This document shows positions 1 to 8,677 of a stretch of 64,000 nt of DNA, one piece after another (positions within the stretch are counted from its first letter, which is position 1; each line of letters begins with the position of its first letter). Location: NCBI GenBank assembly GCA_027484985.1, contig JAIXRW010000055.1, forward strand, positions 1-64,000. The letters run 5' to 3'. The notes beneath the pieces were generated by a model that saw only the letters and a program-made list of their open reading frames with translations, was not told where the DNA came from and did not search any database. This DNA is from Rhodobacter sp. Its GTDB lineage: Bacteria; Pseudomonadota; Alphaproteobacteria; Rhodobacterales; Rhodobacteraceae. The position numbers were made by a program, and so were the translations under genes.

Positions 1-9
1 ATCCCCGCC

Positions 10-1608
10 ATGCTGGACAACCGCCCCCAACTCCCGACCGAAATCGCCCGCCGCCGGACCTTTGCGATCATCTCGCACCCCGACGCCGGAAAAACCACGC
101 TCACCGAAAAGTTCCTGCTGTTCGGCGGTGCCATCCAGATGGCAGGCCAGGTCCGCGCCAAGGGCGAGGCGCGGCGCACGCGGTCCGACTTCATGAAGAT
201 GGAACAGGAACGCGGCATTTCCGTTTACGCATCCGCCATGTCCTTCGACTATGGCAAATTCCGCTTCAACCTTGTCGATACCCCCGGCCACAGCGATTTT
301 TCCGAAGATACCTACCGCACGCTGACGGCCGTCGATGCCGCCATCATGGTGATCGACGGCGCCAAGGGCGTGGAATCCCAGACGCAAAAGCTGTTCGAGG
401 TCTGCCGCCTGCGCGATCTGCCGATCCTGACCTTTTGCAACAAGATGGACCGCGAATCCCGCGATACCTTTGAAATCATTGATGAAATTCAGGAAAACCT
501 TGCCATTGACGTAACCCCCGCCTCGTGGCCCATCGGCATGGGCCGCGATTTCGTGGGCGCCTATGACCTGCTTCGTGACCGCTTGGAAATCATGGACCGC
601 GCCGATAGGAACCGCGTGGCCGAAACCGTGCAGATCAGCGGGCTTGACGACCCGAAACTTGCCGATCACGTCCCCGCCGACCTTCTCGCCAAACTGCGCG
701 AGGAAGTGGACATGGCCCGCCAGCTGCTGCCCGCCTTCAACCGCGAATCCTTCCTGAACGGATCGATGACCCCCATCTGGTTCGGTTCCGCCATCAACTC
801 TTTCGGCGTGCGCGAACTGATGGACGGCATGGGCGATTACGGCCCCGAACCGCAAATCCAGACCGCCGCCGAACGCAAGATCGCGCCCGAGGAAACGCCC
901 GTCACCGGTTTCGTGTTCAAGGTGCAGGCGAACATGGACCCCAAACACCGCGACCGCGTAGCCTTTGTCCGCCTCGCCTCGGGCCATTTCGAACGCGGCA
1001 TGAAGCTGACCCATGTCCGCTCCAAGAAGCAGATGGCGGTCAGCAACCCCGTCCTCTTCCTCGCCGCCGACCGCGAACTGGCCGAAGAGGCATGGGCGGG
1101 CGACATCATCGGCATCCCCAACCACGGCCAGCTTCGCATCGGCGACGCGCTTACCGAAGGCGAAGCCCTGCGCTTCACCGGCATCCCCTCGTTCGCGCCC
1201 GAACTGCTGCAAGGCGTGCGCGCGGGCGATCCGATGAAGGCCAAGCATCTGGAAAAAGCCCTGATGCAATTCGCCGAGGAAGGCGCCGCCAAGGTGTTCA
1301 AGCCCATGATCGGTTCGGGCTTCATCGTGGGCGTGGTGGGCCAGTTGCAGTTCGAGGTTCTGGCCAGCCGGATCGAACAGGAATACGGCCTTCCCGTCCG
1401 GTTCGAGCCGTCGCAATTCACCTCGGCGCGCTGGGTATCAGGGCCCAAGGACGAGGTTGACCGCTTCGTCAACGTCAACAAGGGCCATATCGGCAATGAC
1501 AGCGATGGCGACCTTGTCTATCTCACCCGCCTGAAATGGGATATCGACCGGATCGAGCGGGACTATCCCAAGATCACCCTGACCGCGACCAAGGCGATGA
1601 TGGTGTAA
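10..1608 (+). CDS. prfC: Peptide chain release factor 3
   Basis: RF3 is the translational GTPase that recycles RF1 and RF2 from the ribosome after peptide release. The 532-residue product has the family's usual length. The G1 P-loop HPDAGKTTLTEK lies near residue 23, the G2-type RGISV segment near 67, DTPGH near 92 and NKMD near 145. An EF-Tu-like domain II and the RF3 C-terminal domain follow, including the GQLQFEV segment. The start at the ATG in position 10 gives the normal N-terminus, but only nine bases lie upstream, so its promoter cannot be seen. The next gene begins one base after the stop codon, suggesting co-transcription. Confidence 0.97.
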   Translation: MLDNRPQLPTEIARRRTFAIISHPDAGKTTLTEKFLLFGGAIQMAGQVRAKGEARRTRSDFMKMEQERGISVYASAMSFDYGKFRFNLVDTPGHSDFSEDTYRTLTAVDAAIMVIDGAKGVESQTQKLFEVCRLRDLPILTFCNKMDRESRDTFEIIDEIQENLAIDVTPASWPIGMGRDFVGAYDLLRDRLEIMDRADRNRVAETVQISGLDDPKLADHVPADLLAKLREEVDMARQLLPAFNRESFLNGSMTPIWFGSAINSFGVRELMDGMGDYGPEPQIQTAAERKIAPEETPVTGFVFKVQANMDPKHRDRVAFVRLASGHFERGMKLTHVRSKKQMAVSNPVLFLAADRELAEEAWAGDIIGIPNHGQLRIGDALTEGEALRFTGIPSFAPELLQGVRAGDPMKAKHLEKALMQFAEEGAAKVFKPMIGSGFIVGVVGQLQFEVLASRIEQEYGLPVRFEPSQFTSARWVSGPKDEVDRFVNVNKGHIGNDSDGDLVYLTRLKWDIDRIERDYPKITLTATKAMMV

Positions 1609-1609
1609 G

Positions 1610-2233
1610 ATGGCCGCCAACCGCGTGCAGCCTGACGGATCGTTCGACAGGCTGCCGCAGCGCGGGCAGTTCATGGGCAATCGCGGATGCCTGCATGATG
1701 ATGCGGGCAACATCCGGCGCAAACATGCGGGCAAGCTTTGGATCACCTGCACGCTGCGCGAAAAGCCATCACGCGGTGCGGTGCCCCGCTTTGCGCCCGG
1801 ACGCTATACACCGTTGTTTTTCTTGGATGAATCGGTCGCCTGCGCCGCTGGCCACCGCCCCTGCGCCGAATGTCGCCGCGCGGTCTATGACGATTTCCGC
1901 GCCGCTTGGGCCCGCGCCTTCGGGCAGGCGGAAAAGGCCGATGCGATGGACCGCATCCTGCACGCCGCCCGCTTCGATACCGCGACCCGCCGCCCAATCC
2001 GCCATGCGACGCGGGCGGAAACCCTGCCCTTCGGTGCGTTCATCCTGTGGCAGGACCGGCCCCATCTGGTCACCGATGACGCGCTTTTGCCCTATGCGCC
2101 GCACGGATACGCGCCCCCCGTGACCCGCCCCGATGGTACCGTGACCGTTCTCACCCCCGAACCGCTGGTGCAGGTCATGCGGGCGGGCTGGCGGCCCCTG
2201 CTGTCCGCCGCGGGCGACCGGCCGAACTGGTAA
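1610..2233 (+). CDS. Conserved hypothetical protein with Ada-like cysteine motif
   Basis: This 207-residue soluble protein has no function I can name. It begins immediately after the prfC stop codon (TAAG-ATG), so translational coupling is likely. Near residue 80 it carries CAAGHRPCAECRR, which resembles the GxRPCxxCxP part of the zinc-binding N-terminal domain of Ada-type methyltransferases. A full four-cysteine Ada set is not evident: other cysteines lie near residues 27 and 46. The rest is rich in Arg, Ala and Pro, with no signal peptide or membrane segment. It may be a small metal-binding protein, but this is a motif-level guess. Confidence 0.75.
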   Translation: MAANRVQPDGSFDRLPQRGQFMGNRGCLHDDAGNIRRKHAGKLWITCTLREKPSRGAVPRFAPGRYTPLFFLDESVACAAGHRPCAECRRAVYDDFRAAWARAFGQAEKADAMDRILHAARFDTATRRPIRHATRAETLPFGAFILWQDRPHLVTDDALLPYAPHGYAPPVTRPDGTVTVLTPEPLVQVMRAGWRPLLSAAGDRPNW

Positions 2234-2260
2234 GACCCCCGCCGCACAGGACCGCCGCCT

Positions 2261-3922
2261 TCACCCGTTCCGCTTTGCCAGCGCCGCTGCGCGCATCGCG
2301 CTCAGGCTTTGGCGCGGGGTCAGCGCCTCGGCCGAAATGGCAAGGTCCAGCACAGCCCCCGTGGGCGAGGCCAGCGCCCGCGCAAAGGCGGCTGGGAAAT
2401 CCTCGGTCGTCTCGACCCGTTCGCCGTGAAAGCCATAGGCGCGGGCAAGGGCTGCGAAATCGGGGTTTTGCAGCGTGGTGCCTGAAACGCGGGCGGGATA
2501 GGTCCGTTCCTGATGGGCGCGGATGGTGCCATAGGTGCCGTTGTTCAGCACCAGCACCACAGGCTGCGCGCCTGCCTGCATCGCGGTGCCAAGCTCTTGA
2601 CAGGTCATCTGGAAATCGCCGTCACCGGCGAAACACACCACCACGCGGCCGGGGCAGGCGATCCGCGCCGCAATGGCGGCGGGCAGGCCATAGCCCATCG
2701 CCCCCGATTGCGGCGCAAGCAGCCGCGCTTTCGGGCCGAATTTGTAGAACTTGTTGGGCCATACGGTGAAATTCCCCGCCCCGTTGGTCAATATCGCATC
2801 CTCCGGCAGAACCGCGCGCAGATGCGCCGTCACCACGCCCATATCCACCGGCGAAGGCTGCGGCGGCAGATCAAAGCTTGCCTCCCAATCCGCCCGCCCC
2901 TTGGCCCGCCATGCGGCCCACCCGCCCGCCACGGGGCGCAAGGCCGCCGCCAGCGCATTCGGCCCCGCCACGATGCCGATCTCGGGCTGATAGATCTTGC
3001 CGATCTCGCGGTCCGATCCATGCACATGGATCAACCGCTGGCGCGCGGCGGGCACATCCAGCAAGGTATAGCCATCGGTCGTCATCTCGCCAAAGCGGAT
3101 GTTCACCGCCAGTATCACATCCGCCTCGCGGATCAGCGCCTTGACATGGGGCGGCATCCCCACCCCCGCCTCGCCGCAATAGACGGCCGAGAAATTGTCG
3201 AACTGGTCCTGATAGCGAAAGGCCGCGACAACCGGAATGTCCGAGGCTTCGGCAAAATGCTGCATGGCGCGGCGTCCGGCCCCGGTCCAGTTGCAGCCCC
3301 CCAGCAGAACCAGCGGCCGCGCCGCGCCACCCAGCAGGGCCAGCGCCTCGGCCAACGCCACCGGGTCGGGCGCGGCTTCGGCCACGCGGGCGGGGGCTGC
3401 CAGCGGCGCGGCATCGGTCAGCGCGGTCAGCATGTCCTCGGGCAGGGCGATCACCACGGGGCCGGGCCGCCCCGTCAAGGCCGTCACCCAGGCGCGGCCG
3501 ATGATTTCGGGAATACGTTCGACGCGGTCGATCTCGACCGCCCATTTCGCCACGCTGCCGAACATGGCGCGATAGTCGATTTCCTGAAACGCCTCGCGCC
3601 CCGTCATGTCGGTGCCGACCTGCCCCACCAGCACGATCATCGGCGCCGAATCCTGCATGGCGGTATGGATGCCGATGCTGGCATTCGTCACCCCCGGCCC
3701 CCGCGTCACCATGCACAGACCAGGCGATCCGGTCAGCTTGCCATAGGCCGCCGCCATAAAGGCCGCTCCGCCCTCGTTGCGGCACAGCACGTAATCCAGC
3801 CGCCCGCCCGTATCATGCAGCGCGTCCAGAACAGCCAGATAGCTTTCCCCCGGCACGCCAAAGGCCTTGGTCGCGCCCAGCGCCACCAGACATTCCACCA
3901 AAAGCTGCCCGCCGTTCCGCAT
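2261..3922 (-). CDS. Thiamine diphosphate-dependent enzyme, acetolactate synthase-like
   Basis: This 553-residue product belongs to the ThDP enzyme superfamily that includes acetolactate synthase large subunits, glyoxylate carboligase and benzoylformate decarboxylase. The catalytic glutamate lies in FGVPGESYLAVLDAL near residue 20. The ThDP/Mg motif GDGDFQ...NNGTYGTI lies in the C-terminal third. The ATG at 3922 is chosen because GAGGG sits about 8 bases upstream; in-frame ATGs at 3940 and 3994 lack such a site. No ilvN-type regulatory subunit follows, which argues against the housekeeping enzyme. The substrate is unknown. Confidence 0.85.
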   Translation of the reverse strand: MRNGGQLLVECLVALGATKAFGVPGESYLAVLDALHDTGGRLDYVLCRNEGGAAFMAAAYGKLTGSPGLCMVTRGPGVTNASIGIHTAMQDSAPMIVLVGQVGTDMTGREAFQEIDYRAMFGSVAKWAVEIDRVERIPEIIGRAWVTALTGRPGPVVIALPEDMLTALTDAAPLAAPARVAEAAPDPVALAEALALLGGAARPLVLLGGCNWTGAGRRAMQHFAEASDIPVVAAFRYQDQFDNFSAVYCGEAGVGMPPHVKALIREADVILAVNIRFGEMTTDGYTLLDVPAARQRLIHVHGSDREIGKIYQPEIGIVAGPNALAAALRPVAGGWAAWRAKGRADWEASFDLPPQPSPVDMGVVTAHLRAVLPEDAILTNGAGNFTVWPNKFYKFGPKARLLAPQSGAMGYGLPAAIAARIACPGRVVVCFAGDGDFQMTCQELGTAMQAGAQPVVLVLNNGTYGTIRAHQERTYPARVSGTTLQNPDFAALARAYGFHGERVETTEDFPAAFARALASPTGAVLDLAISAEALTPRQSLSAMRAAALAKRNG

Positions 3923-4118
3923 CCCGTATTCCCTCGCCATCCCGGGCGCATGGCCCCTGCGCCCTTCATGCCACGCCCCGCCGCGCCCCGCCACCGCCCG
4001 AACAGGCGCAAAGCCGCATTTCCGGTTGACCGGGCCCTTTCATTCATCACAAGCTATGGTGGCAAACTATGTGCATTCTACAAGATGACCGGCAGGATAC
4101 CGCGGCCTGCCACCCGTT
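3923..4118. promoter_or_regulatory. Divergent intergenic region
   Basis: About 196 bases separate the ThDP enzyme (leftward) from the membrane glycosyltransferase-like gene (rightward), so promoters for both should lie here. The stretch near 4035-4085 is less GC-rich than its surroundings. No clear -35/-10 pair or operator could be picked out by eye. Confidence 0.35.
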
Positions 4119-5825
4119 GTGAATGGTGCCCCTGTGATCCGACCGCACAAGCCGATGGCCAAGCCGCCAAGCGCGCAGTTTCTTGGACCGTCCGTCTTTC
4201 TGGCCGCGGTGGCGGCGGCGTTGCTTTCGGCCTATGCGCTGAACCCGCGGCTGACGCCCTCGCTCGCCATCACCTTCCTGCACCGCCAGGACCTGCCGCT
4301 TGCGCTTGCCGCCAGCCTTTTGCTCGCGCTCTGCGCCCTGCGCCCCCGACCCGCCCCCGACCCGCGCGGCCTGACCCTTGGGCCGGTATTGTGGCTGGGC
4401 ATATTGGCGGCGCTTGCGGCATGGGCGGGGCACCATCTGGTTCTGATGGGCCATGATCTGAGCCGCGATGAACAGATGGCCAATTTCGACGCCATGATCT
4501 TCGCCTCGGGCCGTCTGGTCGCGCCGCTGCCTGCGGGCTGGGTCGGGCATGAGGACGCGCTCAACACCCTGTTCATGCTGCCGGTCGCGGACCGCATCGC
4601 CTGGGTGTCGGGCTATCTGCCGATGAACGCCGCGATCCGCGCGCTGCTGTTTCCTTTGGGGATGCAGGCGGTGGTCGGGCCGCTGGCGGTGCTGGCAGGG
4701 GCGGTCGCGCTATGGGGATGTGCGCGGCATCTGTGGCCGCAAGACCTCAGTTGCGCGACCCTTGCGCTGCTGCTCTACCTCGGGTCGGGTCAGGTGCTGG
4801 TCAACGGCATGACAAGCTATGCCATGCCCCTGCATCTGGCCGCCAATCTGATCTGGCTGTGGCTGTTCCTGCAAGACCGCCGGTCTGCCGACCTTGCCGC
4901 GCTGGGCATCGCCTTTATCGCCGTCGGCCTGCACCAGCCGGTCTTTCACCCGATGTTCGCCTTTCCCGTCCTGCTGGGGCTGGTCGTGCGGCGCGACTGG
5001 CCCCGCGCGGCGCTGTTTCTGGGCGGCTATGCGCTGATCGGGGCCTTCTGGTTCGCTTGGCCCACCTATTCCGCCGCGCTGACAGGAACGCCCCTGCCCG
5101 GCGGCGATGCGGGCTATATCAAGCGGCTGACGGACGAGTTGCTGCATGGCCAGTCAGGCGGCCTGCCCGAGATGATCGCCAATATCCTGCGCTTTTTTAC
5201 ATGGCAGCACCTGCTGCTGTTGCCGCTGCTGCGGTTGGGGCTGACAGGGCCCGCCCGCCGCGCGCCGATGGCGGGGCTTGCGGGCGGGCTGGCGCTGACC
5301 TTGGGCGTCATGGCGGTCATCCTGCCCTATCAGGGCCACGGCTTCGGCTATCGCTATCTGCACGGGCTGATCGGCAATGCGATCCTGCTGGCCGTGGCGG
5401 GCTGGCATGCGCTCGGGCCGGAACGGGCGGCGTGGAACGGGCTTGTGCGCCGCGCCTCGGTGGCGGGGCTGGTGGTTGTGCTGCCGCTGCAACTGGTGCT
5501 GGCCCATGCATTTTATGCCCCCTTCGCCAGCGCAGCGCGTCTGATCGACCGCAGCGCGGCCACCTACCTTCTGGTCGATCCCGCCGCCGCGCCCTTTGCG
5601 GGCGATCTTGTCATCAACACGCCCGATCTGACGAACCGCCCCGTCCGCCTGCTGGCCGACCGCGTCGATGCGGCGCTGCTGGCACAGCTATGCCGCGATG
5701 GCGCGACGGTGGACCGCCTGCCCGATGCCGCGTATGCCCCGATCCGGCAGTATTTCGGCCAGCCCGCGCCTGCTGAAAACATCGCGCAGGCACGCCCTGA
5801 CGCAGGCGGCTGCCCGCCGCCCTGA
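4119..5825 (+). CDS. Polytopic membrane protein, GT-C glycosyltransferase-like
   Basis: This hydrophobic protein of about 568 residues has roughly ten or more membrane segments. After the first membrane segments, SRDEQM near residues 115-120 falls in a loop, like the acidic catalytic loop of GT-C enzymes that use polyprenyl-phosphate sugars. Downstream genes encode a dolichol-phosphate-mannose-synthase-like GT2 and a GtrA flippase, so it could be the final transferase of a Gtr-like three-component system. The start is uncertain: GTG at 4119 is the longest option, while GTG 4134 and ATG 4155 are alternatives. No family assignment is firm. Confidence 0.7.
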   Translation: MNGAPVIRPHKPMAKPPSAQFLGPSVFLAAVAAALLSAYALNPRLTPSLAITFLHRQDLPLALAASLLLALCALRPRPAPDPRGLTLGPVLWLGILAALAAWAGHHLVLMGHDLSRDEQMANFDAMIFASGRLVAPLPAGWVGHEDALNTLFMLPVADRIAWVSGYLPMNAAIRALLFPLGMQAVVGPLAVLAGAVALWGCARHLWPQDLSCATLALLLYLGSGQVLVNGMTSYAMPLHLAANLIWLWLFLQDRRSADLAALGIAFIAVGLHQPVFHPMFAFPVLLGLVVRRDWPRAALFLGGYALIGAFWFAWPTYSAALTGTPLPGGDAGYIKRLTDELLHGQSGGLPEMIANILRFFTWQHLLLLPLLRLGLTGPARRAPMAGLAGGLALTLGVMAVILPYQGHGFGYRYLHGLIGNAILLAVAGWHALGPERAAWNGLVRRASVAGLVVVLPLQLVLAHAFYAPFASAARLIDRSAATYLLVDPAAAPFAGDLVINTPDLTNRPVRLLADRVDAALLAQLCRDGATVDRLPDAAYAPIRQYFGQPAPAENIAQARPDAGGCPPP

Positions 5826-5896
5826 CGACAAATGACAAGCTGCCGTCCCGAAAGCACCACAATCTTCGGGCAGTCAAGTGGTAAGGAGTGACGAGT

Positions 5897-6907
5897 ATGC
5901 AACCCGCAACAGCCTTTGCCCCCCCGCCAGACAGTGCGCCCGACCCCGCCCCCCAAACGCGGTTCGCAGGCCTGAACATCGCCGTCCTGCTGCCCTGCTA
6001 CAACGAGGCCGCGACCATCGCAGCCGTGGTGGCCGATTTCGCCGCCCACCTGCCGGAAGCCACGATCTACGTCTATGACAACAACAGCTCCGACGCTTCG
6101 GTCACACTGGCGCGGCAGGCCGGGGCCACGGTCCGTCGCGAAACGCGGCAGGGCAAGGGCTTTGTAGTGCGCCGTATGTTTGCCGATATCGATGCCGACA
6201 TCTATCTGCTATGCGACAGCGACAACACCTATGACGCCGCCGCCGCGCCACGCCTTGTGGCGCTGCTGCTGGAAGACGGGCTCGACATGGTCGTCGGCGC
6301 CCGGCAAGAGGTGGGCGAAAACGCCTATCGCCCCGCGCACAGGTTCGGCAACTGGCTGCTGACCACCCTTGTCAAACAGATGTTCGGCAAGGGCTTTGAC
6401 GACATGCTCAGCGGCTACCGCATCATGTCACGCCGCTTCATCAAATCCTTCCCGCAAATCTCGCAAGGGTTCGAGATCGAGACCGAACTGACCATCCACG
6501 CGCTGCACCTCGAAATGCCCGTCCGCGAAAGCGTGACCGACTATCGCGAACGCCCGCTGGGTTCGACCAGCAAACTTCGCACCATTCCCGACGGCATCCG
6601 CATCCTGAAAACCATCCTTGTCATGCTGCGGCAGGAACGCCCGCTTTACCTGTTCGGGCTGGCCTTCGTGCTGCTTGTCACCGCCTCGCTGCTGGCGGGC
6701 GCTCCGGTGATCATCGAATTCCTGCGCTCGCATACCGTGCCGCAGCTGCCCTCGGCGGTGCTGGCGACGGGGCTGATGATCCTCGGCTTTCTCAGCCTGT
6801 GCTGCGGGCTGATCCTTGATACCGTGACGCGCGGCCGGAACGAGGCCAAGCGCCTGCGCTATCTTGACCTGCCCGGCATCCATGCCGTGCTGCAATCGCC
6901 GCGGTGA
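5897..6907 (+). CDS. Polyprenyl-phosphate GT2 glycosyltransferase, DPM synthase/GtrB-like
   Basis: This 336-residue GT-A fold transferase probably loads a sugar from a nucleotide donor onto polyprenyl phosphate at the cytoplasmic membrane face. LLPCYNEAAT near residue 31 and the DSDNT metal-binding motif near 107 mark the GT2 domain. QGKGFVVRR is typical of the dolichyl-phosphate mannose synthase/GtrB branch. Two C-terminal hydrophobic segments near residues 250-275 and 285-310 would anchor it. AAGGAG lies 9 bases before the ATG at 5897, so that start is preferred over an upstream GTG. It leads a cluster with a methyltransferase and GtrA. Confidence 0.85.
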   Translation: MQPATAFAPPPDSAPDPAPQTRFAGLNIAVLLPCYNEAATIAAVVADFAAHLPEATIYVYDNNSSDASVTLARQAGATVRRETRQGKGFVVRRMFADIDADIYLLCDSDNTYDAAAAPRLVALLLEDGLDMVVGARQEVGENAYRPAHRFGNWLLTTLVKQMFGKGFDDMLSGYRIMSRRFIKSFPQISQGFEIETELTIHALHLEMPVRESVTDYRERPLGSTSKLRTIPDGIRILKTILVMLRQERPLYLFGLAFVLLVTASLLAGAPVIIEFLRSHTVPQLPSAVLATGLMILGFLSLCCGLILDTVTRGRNEAKRLRYLDLPGIHAVLQSPR

Positions 6908-6911
6908 TGCC

Positions 6912-7625
6912 ATGACCCGCACCGCCGACCCGACGCGCCGCCTGTTCCCGCGCCTGATCGATACCGACTGGCTTTTGCTGCGCCGTCTGACCGCCGCCTT
7001 GCAGCAAGCCATTGCGGGCAGCGTGCAACCGGGCACGCGGCTGCTCGATTTCGGCTGCGGCACCATGCCCTACCGCGCCATGGTCGAAGCCTGCGGCGCC
7101 CGCTACACCGGCGCCGATTTCGGCACCGAAGCCGAGGTTGCAATCACCCCCGACGGCCGCATCGCCCAGCCCGATGGCAGTGTCGATGCGGTGCTTTCGG
7201 TGCAGGTGCTGGAACATGTGCGCGATCTTGACCGCTATTTCGCCGAAGCCGCCCGCGTGCTGGCCCCCGACGGGCGGCTGATCCTATCCACCCATGGCAC
7301 ATGGCTTTACCACCCCCATCCCGAAGATCACCGCCGCTGGACAAGGACAGGGCTGATCCATGACATCGAAACACGCGGCTTCACGGTCACGGGCATCGTG
7401 CCGCTGGTCGGCCCGCTCGGCTGGACCACGATGCTGCGGCTGACCGGCTTTGCCTATGCGCTGCGGCCGATCCCGGTTGCCGGGCCGGTGCTGACGGCCC
7501 TGCTGGCCATCGTGATGAACCTGCGCGCCGCGTTCGAGGATGCGATCACCCCCGCCGCAATCACCGCAGACAATGCCTGCGTCTATGTCGTCACCGCCCG
7601 CAAATCCGGCGGGGCGGCGGCATGA
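6912..7625 (+). CDS. Class I SAM-dependent methyltransferase
   Basis: This 237-residue protein has the Rossmann motif I sequence LLDFGCGTMPYRAMVE near residue 40. An acidic strand-2 end follows in YTGADFG, and VLSVQVLEHVRDLDRYF forms the post-II region, as in Methyltransf_11 proteins. The C-terminal half contains hydrophobic stretches and lacks substrate-specific features I can name. The start is 4 bases after the preceding stop, and its own stop overlaps the GtrA start in an ATGA. It probably modifies a sugar, or a lipid-linked sugar, made by the surrounding glycosyltransferases. Confidence 0.83.
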   Translation: MTRTADPTRRLFPRLIDTDWLLLRRLTAALQQAIAGSVQPGTRLLDFGCGTMPYRAMVEACGARYTGADFGTEAEVAITPDGRIAQPDGSVDAVLSVQVLEHVRDLDRYFAEAARVLAPDGRLILSTHGTWLYHPHPEDHRRWTRTGLIHDIETRGFTVTGIVPLVGPLGWTTMLRLTGFAYALRPIPVAGPVLTALLAIVMNLRAAFEDAITPAAITADNACVYVVTARKSGGAAA

Positions 7626-8026
7626 CGGCGCGCCTGCTGGGCCCTTACGGCTTTGTCGCGGGGCTATGTGTGGTGGTGCATCTGGCCATCCTTGTGGGTG
7701 GCGACAGGCTGGGCCTGCACTATGCCCTCTCGACCACGCTATCCTTCATCAGCTGTGTCGCCATCGGCTACAGCCTCCATTCGCGCCTGACCTTCGGCGT
7801 TCCGGCCAGTTTGCGCGGCCTGTCGCGCTATACGCTGGCCATGGCGCTGAACTATCCGCTGTCGATCCTGGCGGTCTGGCTGTTCTACCGCCTGCTCGGC
7901 CAGCCCATGGCCATCGCGGCACCCGCTTCGACGCTGGCGATGACGCTTTACAACTTCGTCTCAAGCCGCTGGGCCATCACCGGCAGCCAGCGCGCCCCGC
8001 AAGAACGAGCACCCCTGCATGACTGA
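7622..8026 (+). CDS. GtrA-like four-helix membrane protein
   Basis: This 134-residue protein has four predicted membrane helices and a GtrA-family layout, including YSLHSRLTF between helices 2 and 3 and YNFVSSRWAI after helix 4. GtrA proteins are thought to move polyprenyl-phosphate-linked sugars across the inner membrane. With the upstream GT2 and the GT-C-like membrane protein it would complete a Gtr-style glycosylation set. It overlaps its upstream neighbour by 4 bases and the downstream methyltransferase by 8, so the genes are probably one transcript. Confidence 0.85.
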   Translation: MTARLLGPYGFVAGLCVVVHLAILVGGDRLGLHYALSTTLSFISCVAIGYSLHSRLTFGVPASLRGLSRYTLAMALNYPLSILAVWLFYRLLGQPMAIAAPASTLAMTLYNFVSSRWAITGSQRAPQERAPLHD

Positions 8027-8666
8027 CATCACCCTTGATTCTGTCTCCGCCTGCCTGTCGCGGCACACACCGCTCTATCGCCGCCGCCCGCCGGTCTATC
8101 AGACGGTGATGCTGGCGGCACTTGCCAGCCTCTGGCGCGGCCCGCATGACCGCCTGCTCGATATCGGCGGCGGCACCGGCGTCATCGCCCAAGCCATGCA
8201 AGACCTGCTTCCCGTGGGCCAAGTTACCAGCGTCGATGTGGTGGACCGCTTCTTCCAGACCCTGACTGTCGAAACCTGCGTCTATGATGGCACGCGCCTG
8301 CCCTTTGCCGATGCCGCGTTTGACGGCGCAACCATCAACAATGTGATGCATCACATCCCCCCCGCCCTGCGCCCCGCTGTGATGGCCGAGGTGCGGCGCT
8401 GCGTGACGGGGCCGGTCTATATCAAGGACCACGTGGCGCGGTCTTGGCTTGACCACCGCCGCCTCATGGCGCTTGACGCCATCGGCAACCTGCCCTTCAG
8501 CGGCCAGATCACCGCATGGTATCTGTCCGAGGGGGACTGGCAGGCGCTGGCCGCAGGGGCGGGCTACCGCATCGTTGCGGCCGAAAGCGGCCCTTATCGC
8601 AGCGGTGCCATGGCAGCGGTCTTTCCCAACCGGCTGGAACGCGCGATGCGCCTTGAACCGCGATAG
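8019..8666 (+). CDS. Class I SAM-dependent methyltransferase
   Basis: This 215-residue methyltransferase has motif I LLDIGGGTGVIAQAM near residue 46, an acidic residue in VTSVDVVDRF, and NNVMHHIP at the motif IV/post-II position. It is unlike the 6912-7625 methyltransferase in sequence, so the pair is not a recent duplication. It lies within the glycosylation cluster, overlapping gtrA by 8 bases, which suggests methylation of a glycan or its carrier. The acceptor cannot be read from sequence. Confidence 0.82.
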   Translation: MTDITLDSVSACLSRHTPLYRRRPPVYQTVMLAALASLWRGPHDRLLDIGGGTGVIAQAMQDLLPVGQVTSVDVVDRFFQTLTVETCVYDGTRLPFADAAFDGATINNVMHHIPPALRPAVMAEVRRCVTGPVYIKDHVARSWLDHRRLMALDAIGNLPFSGQITAWYLSEGDWQALAAGAGYRIVAAESGPYRSGAMAAVFPNRLERAMRLEPR

Positions 8667-8677
8667 GCCCGGTTCCC

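Noticed and set aside
2513-4456. Open frame of 647 codons on the plus strand
   Set aside because: It lies mostly antisense to the well-supported ThDP enzyme, is very rich in His, Arg and Gln, and has no family motif; it is a high-GC shadow.
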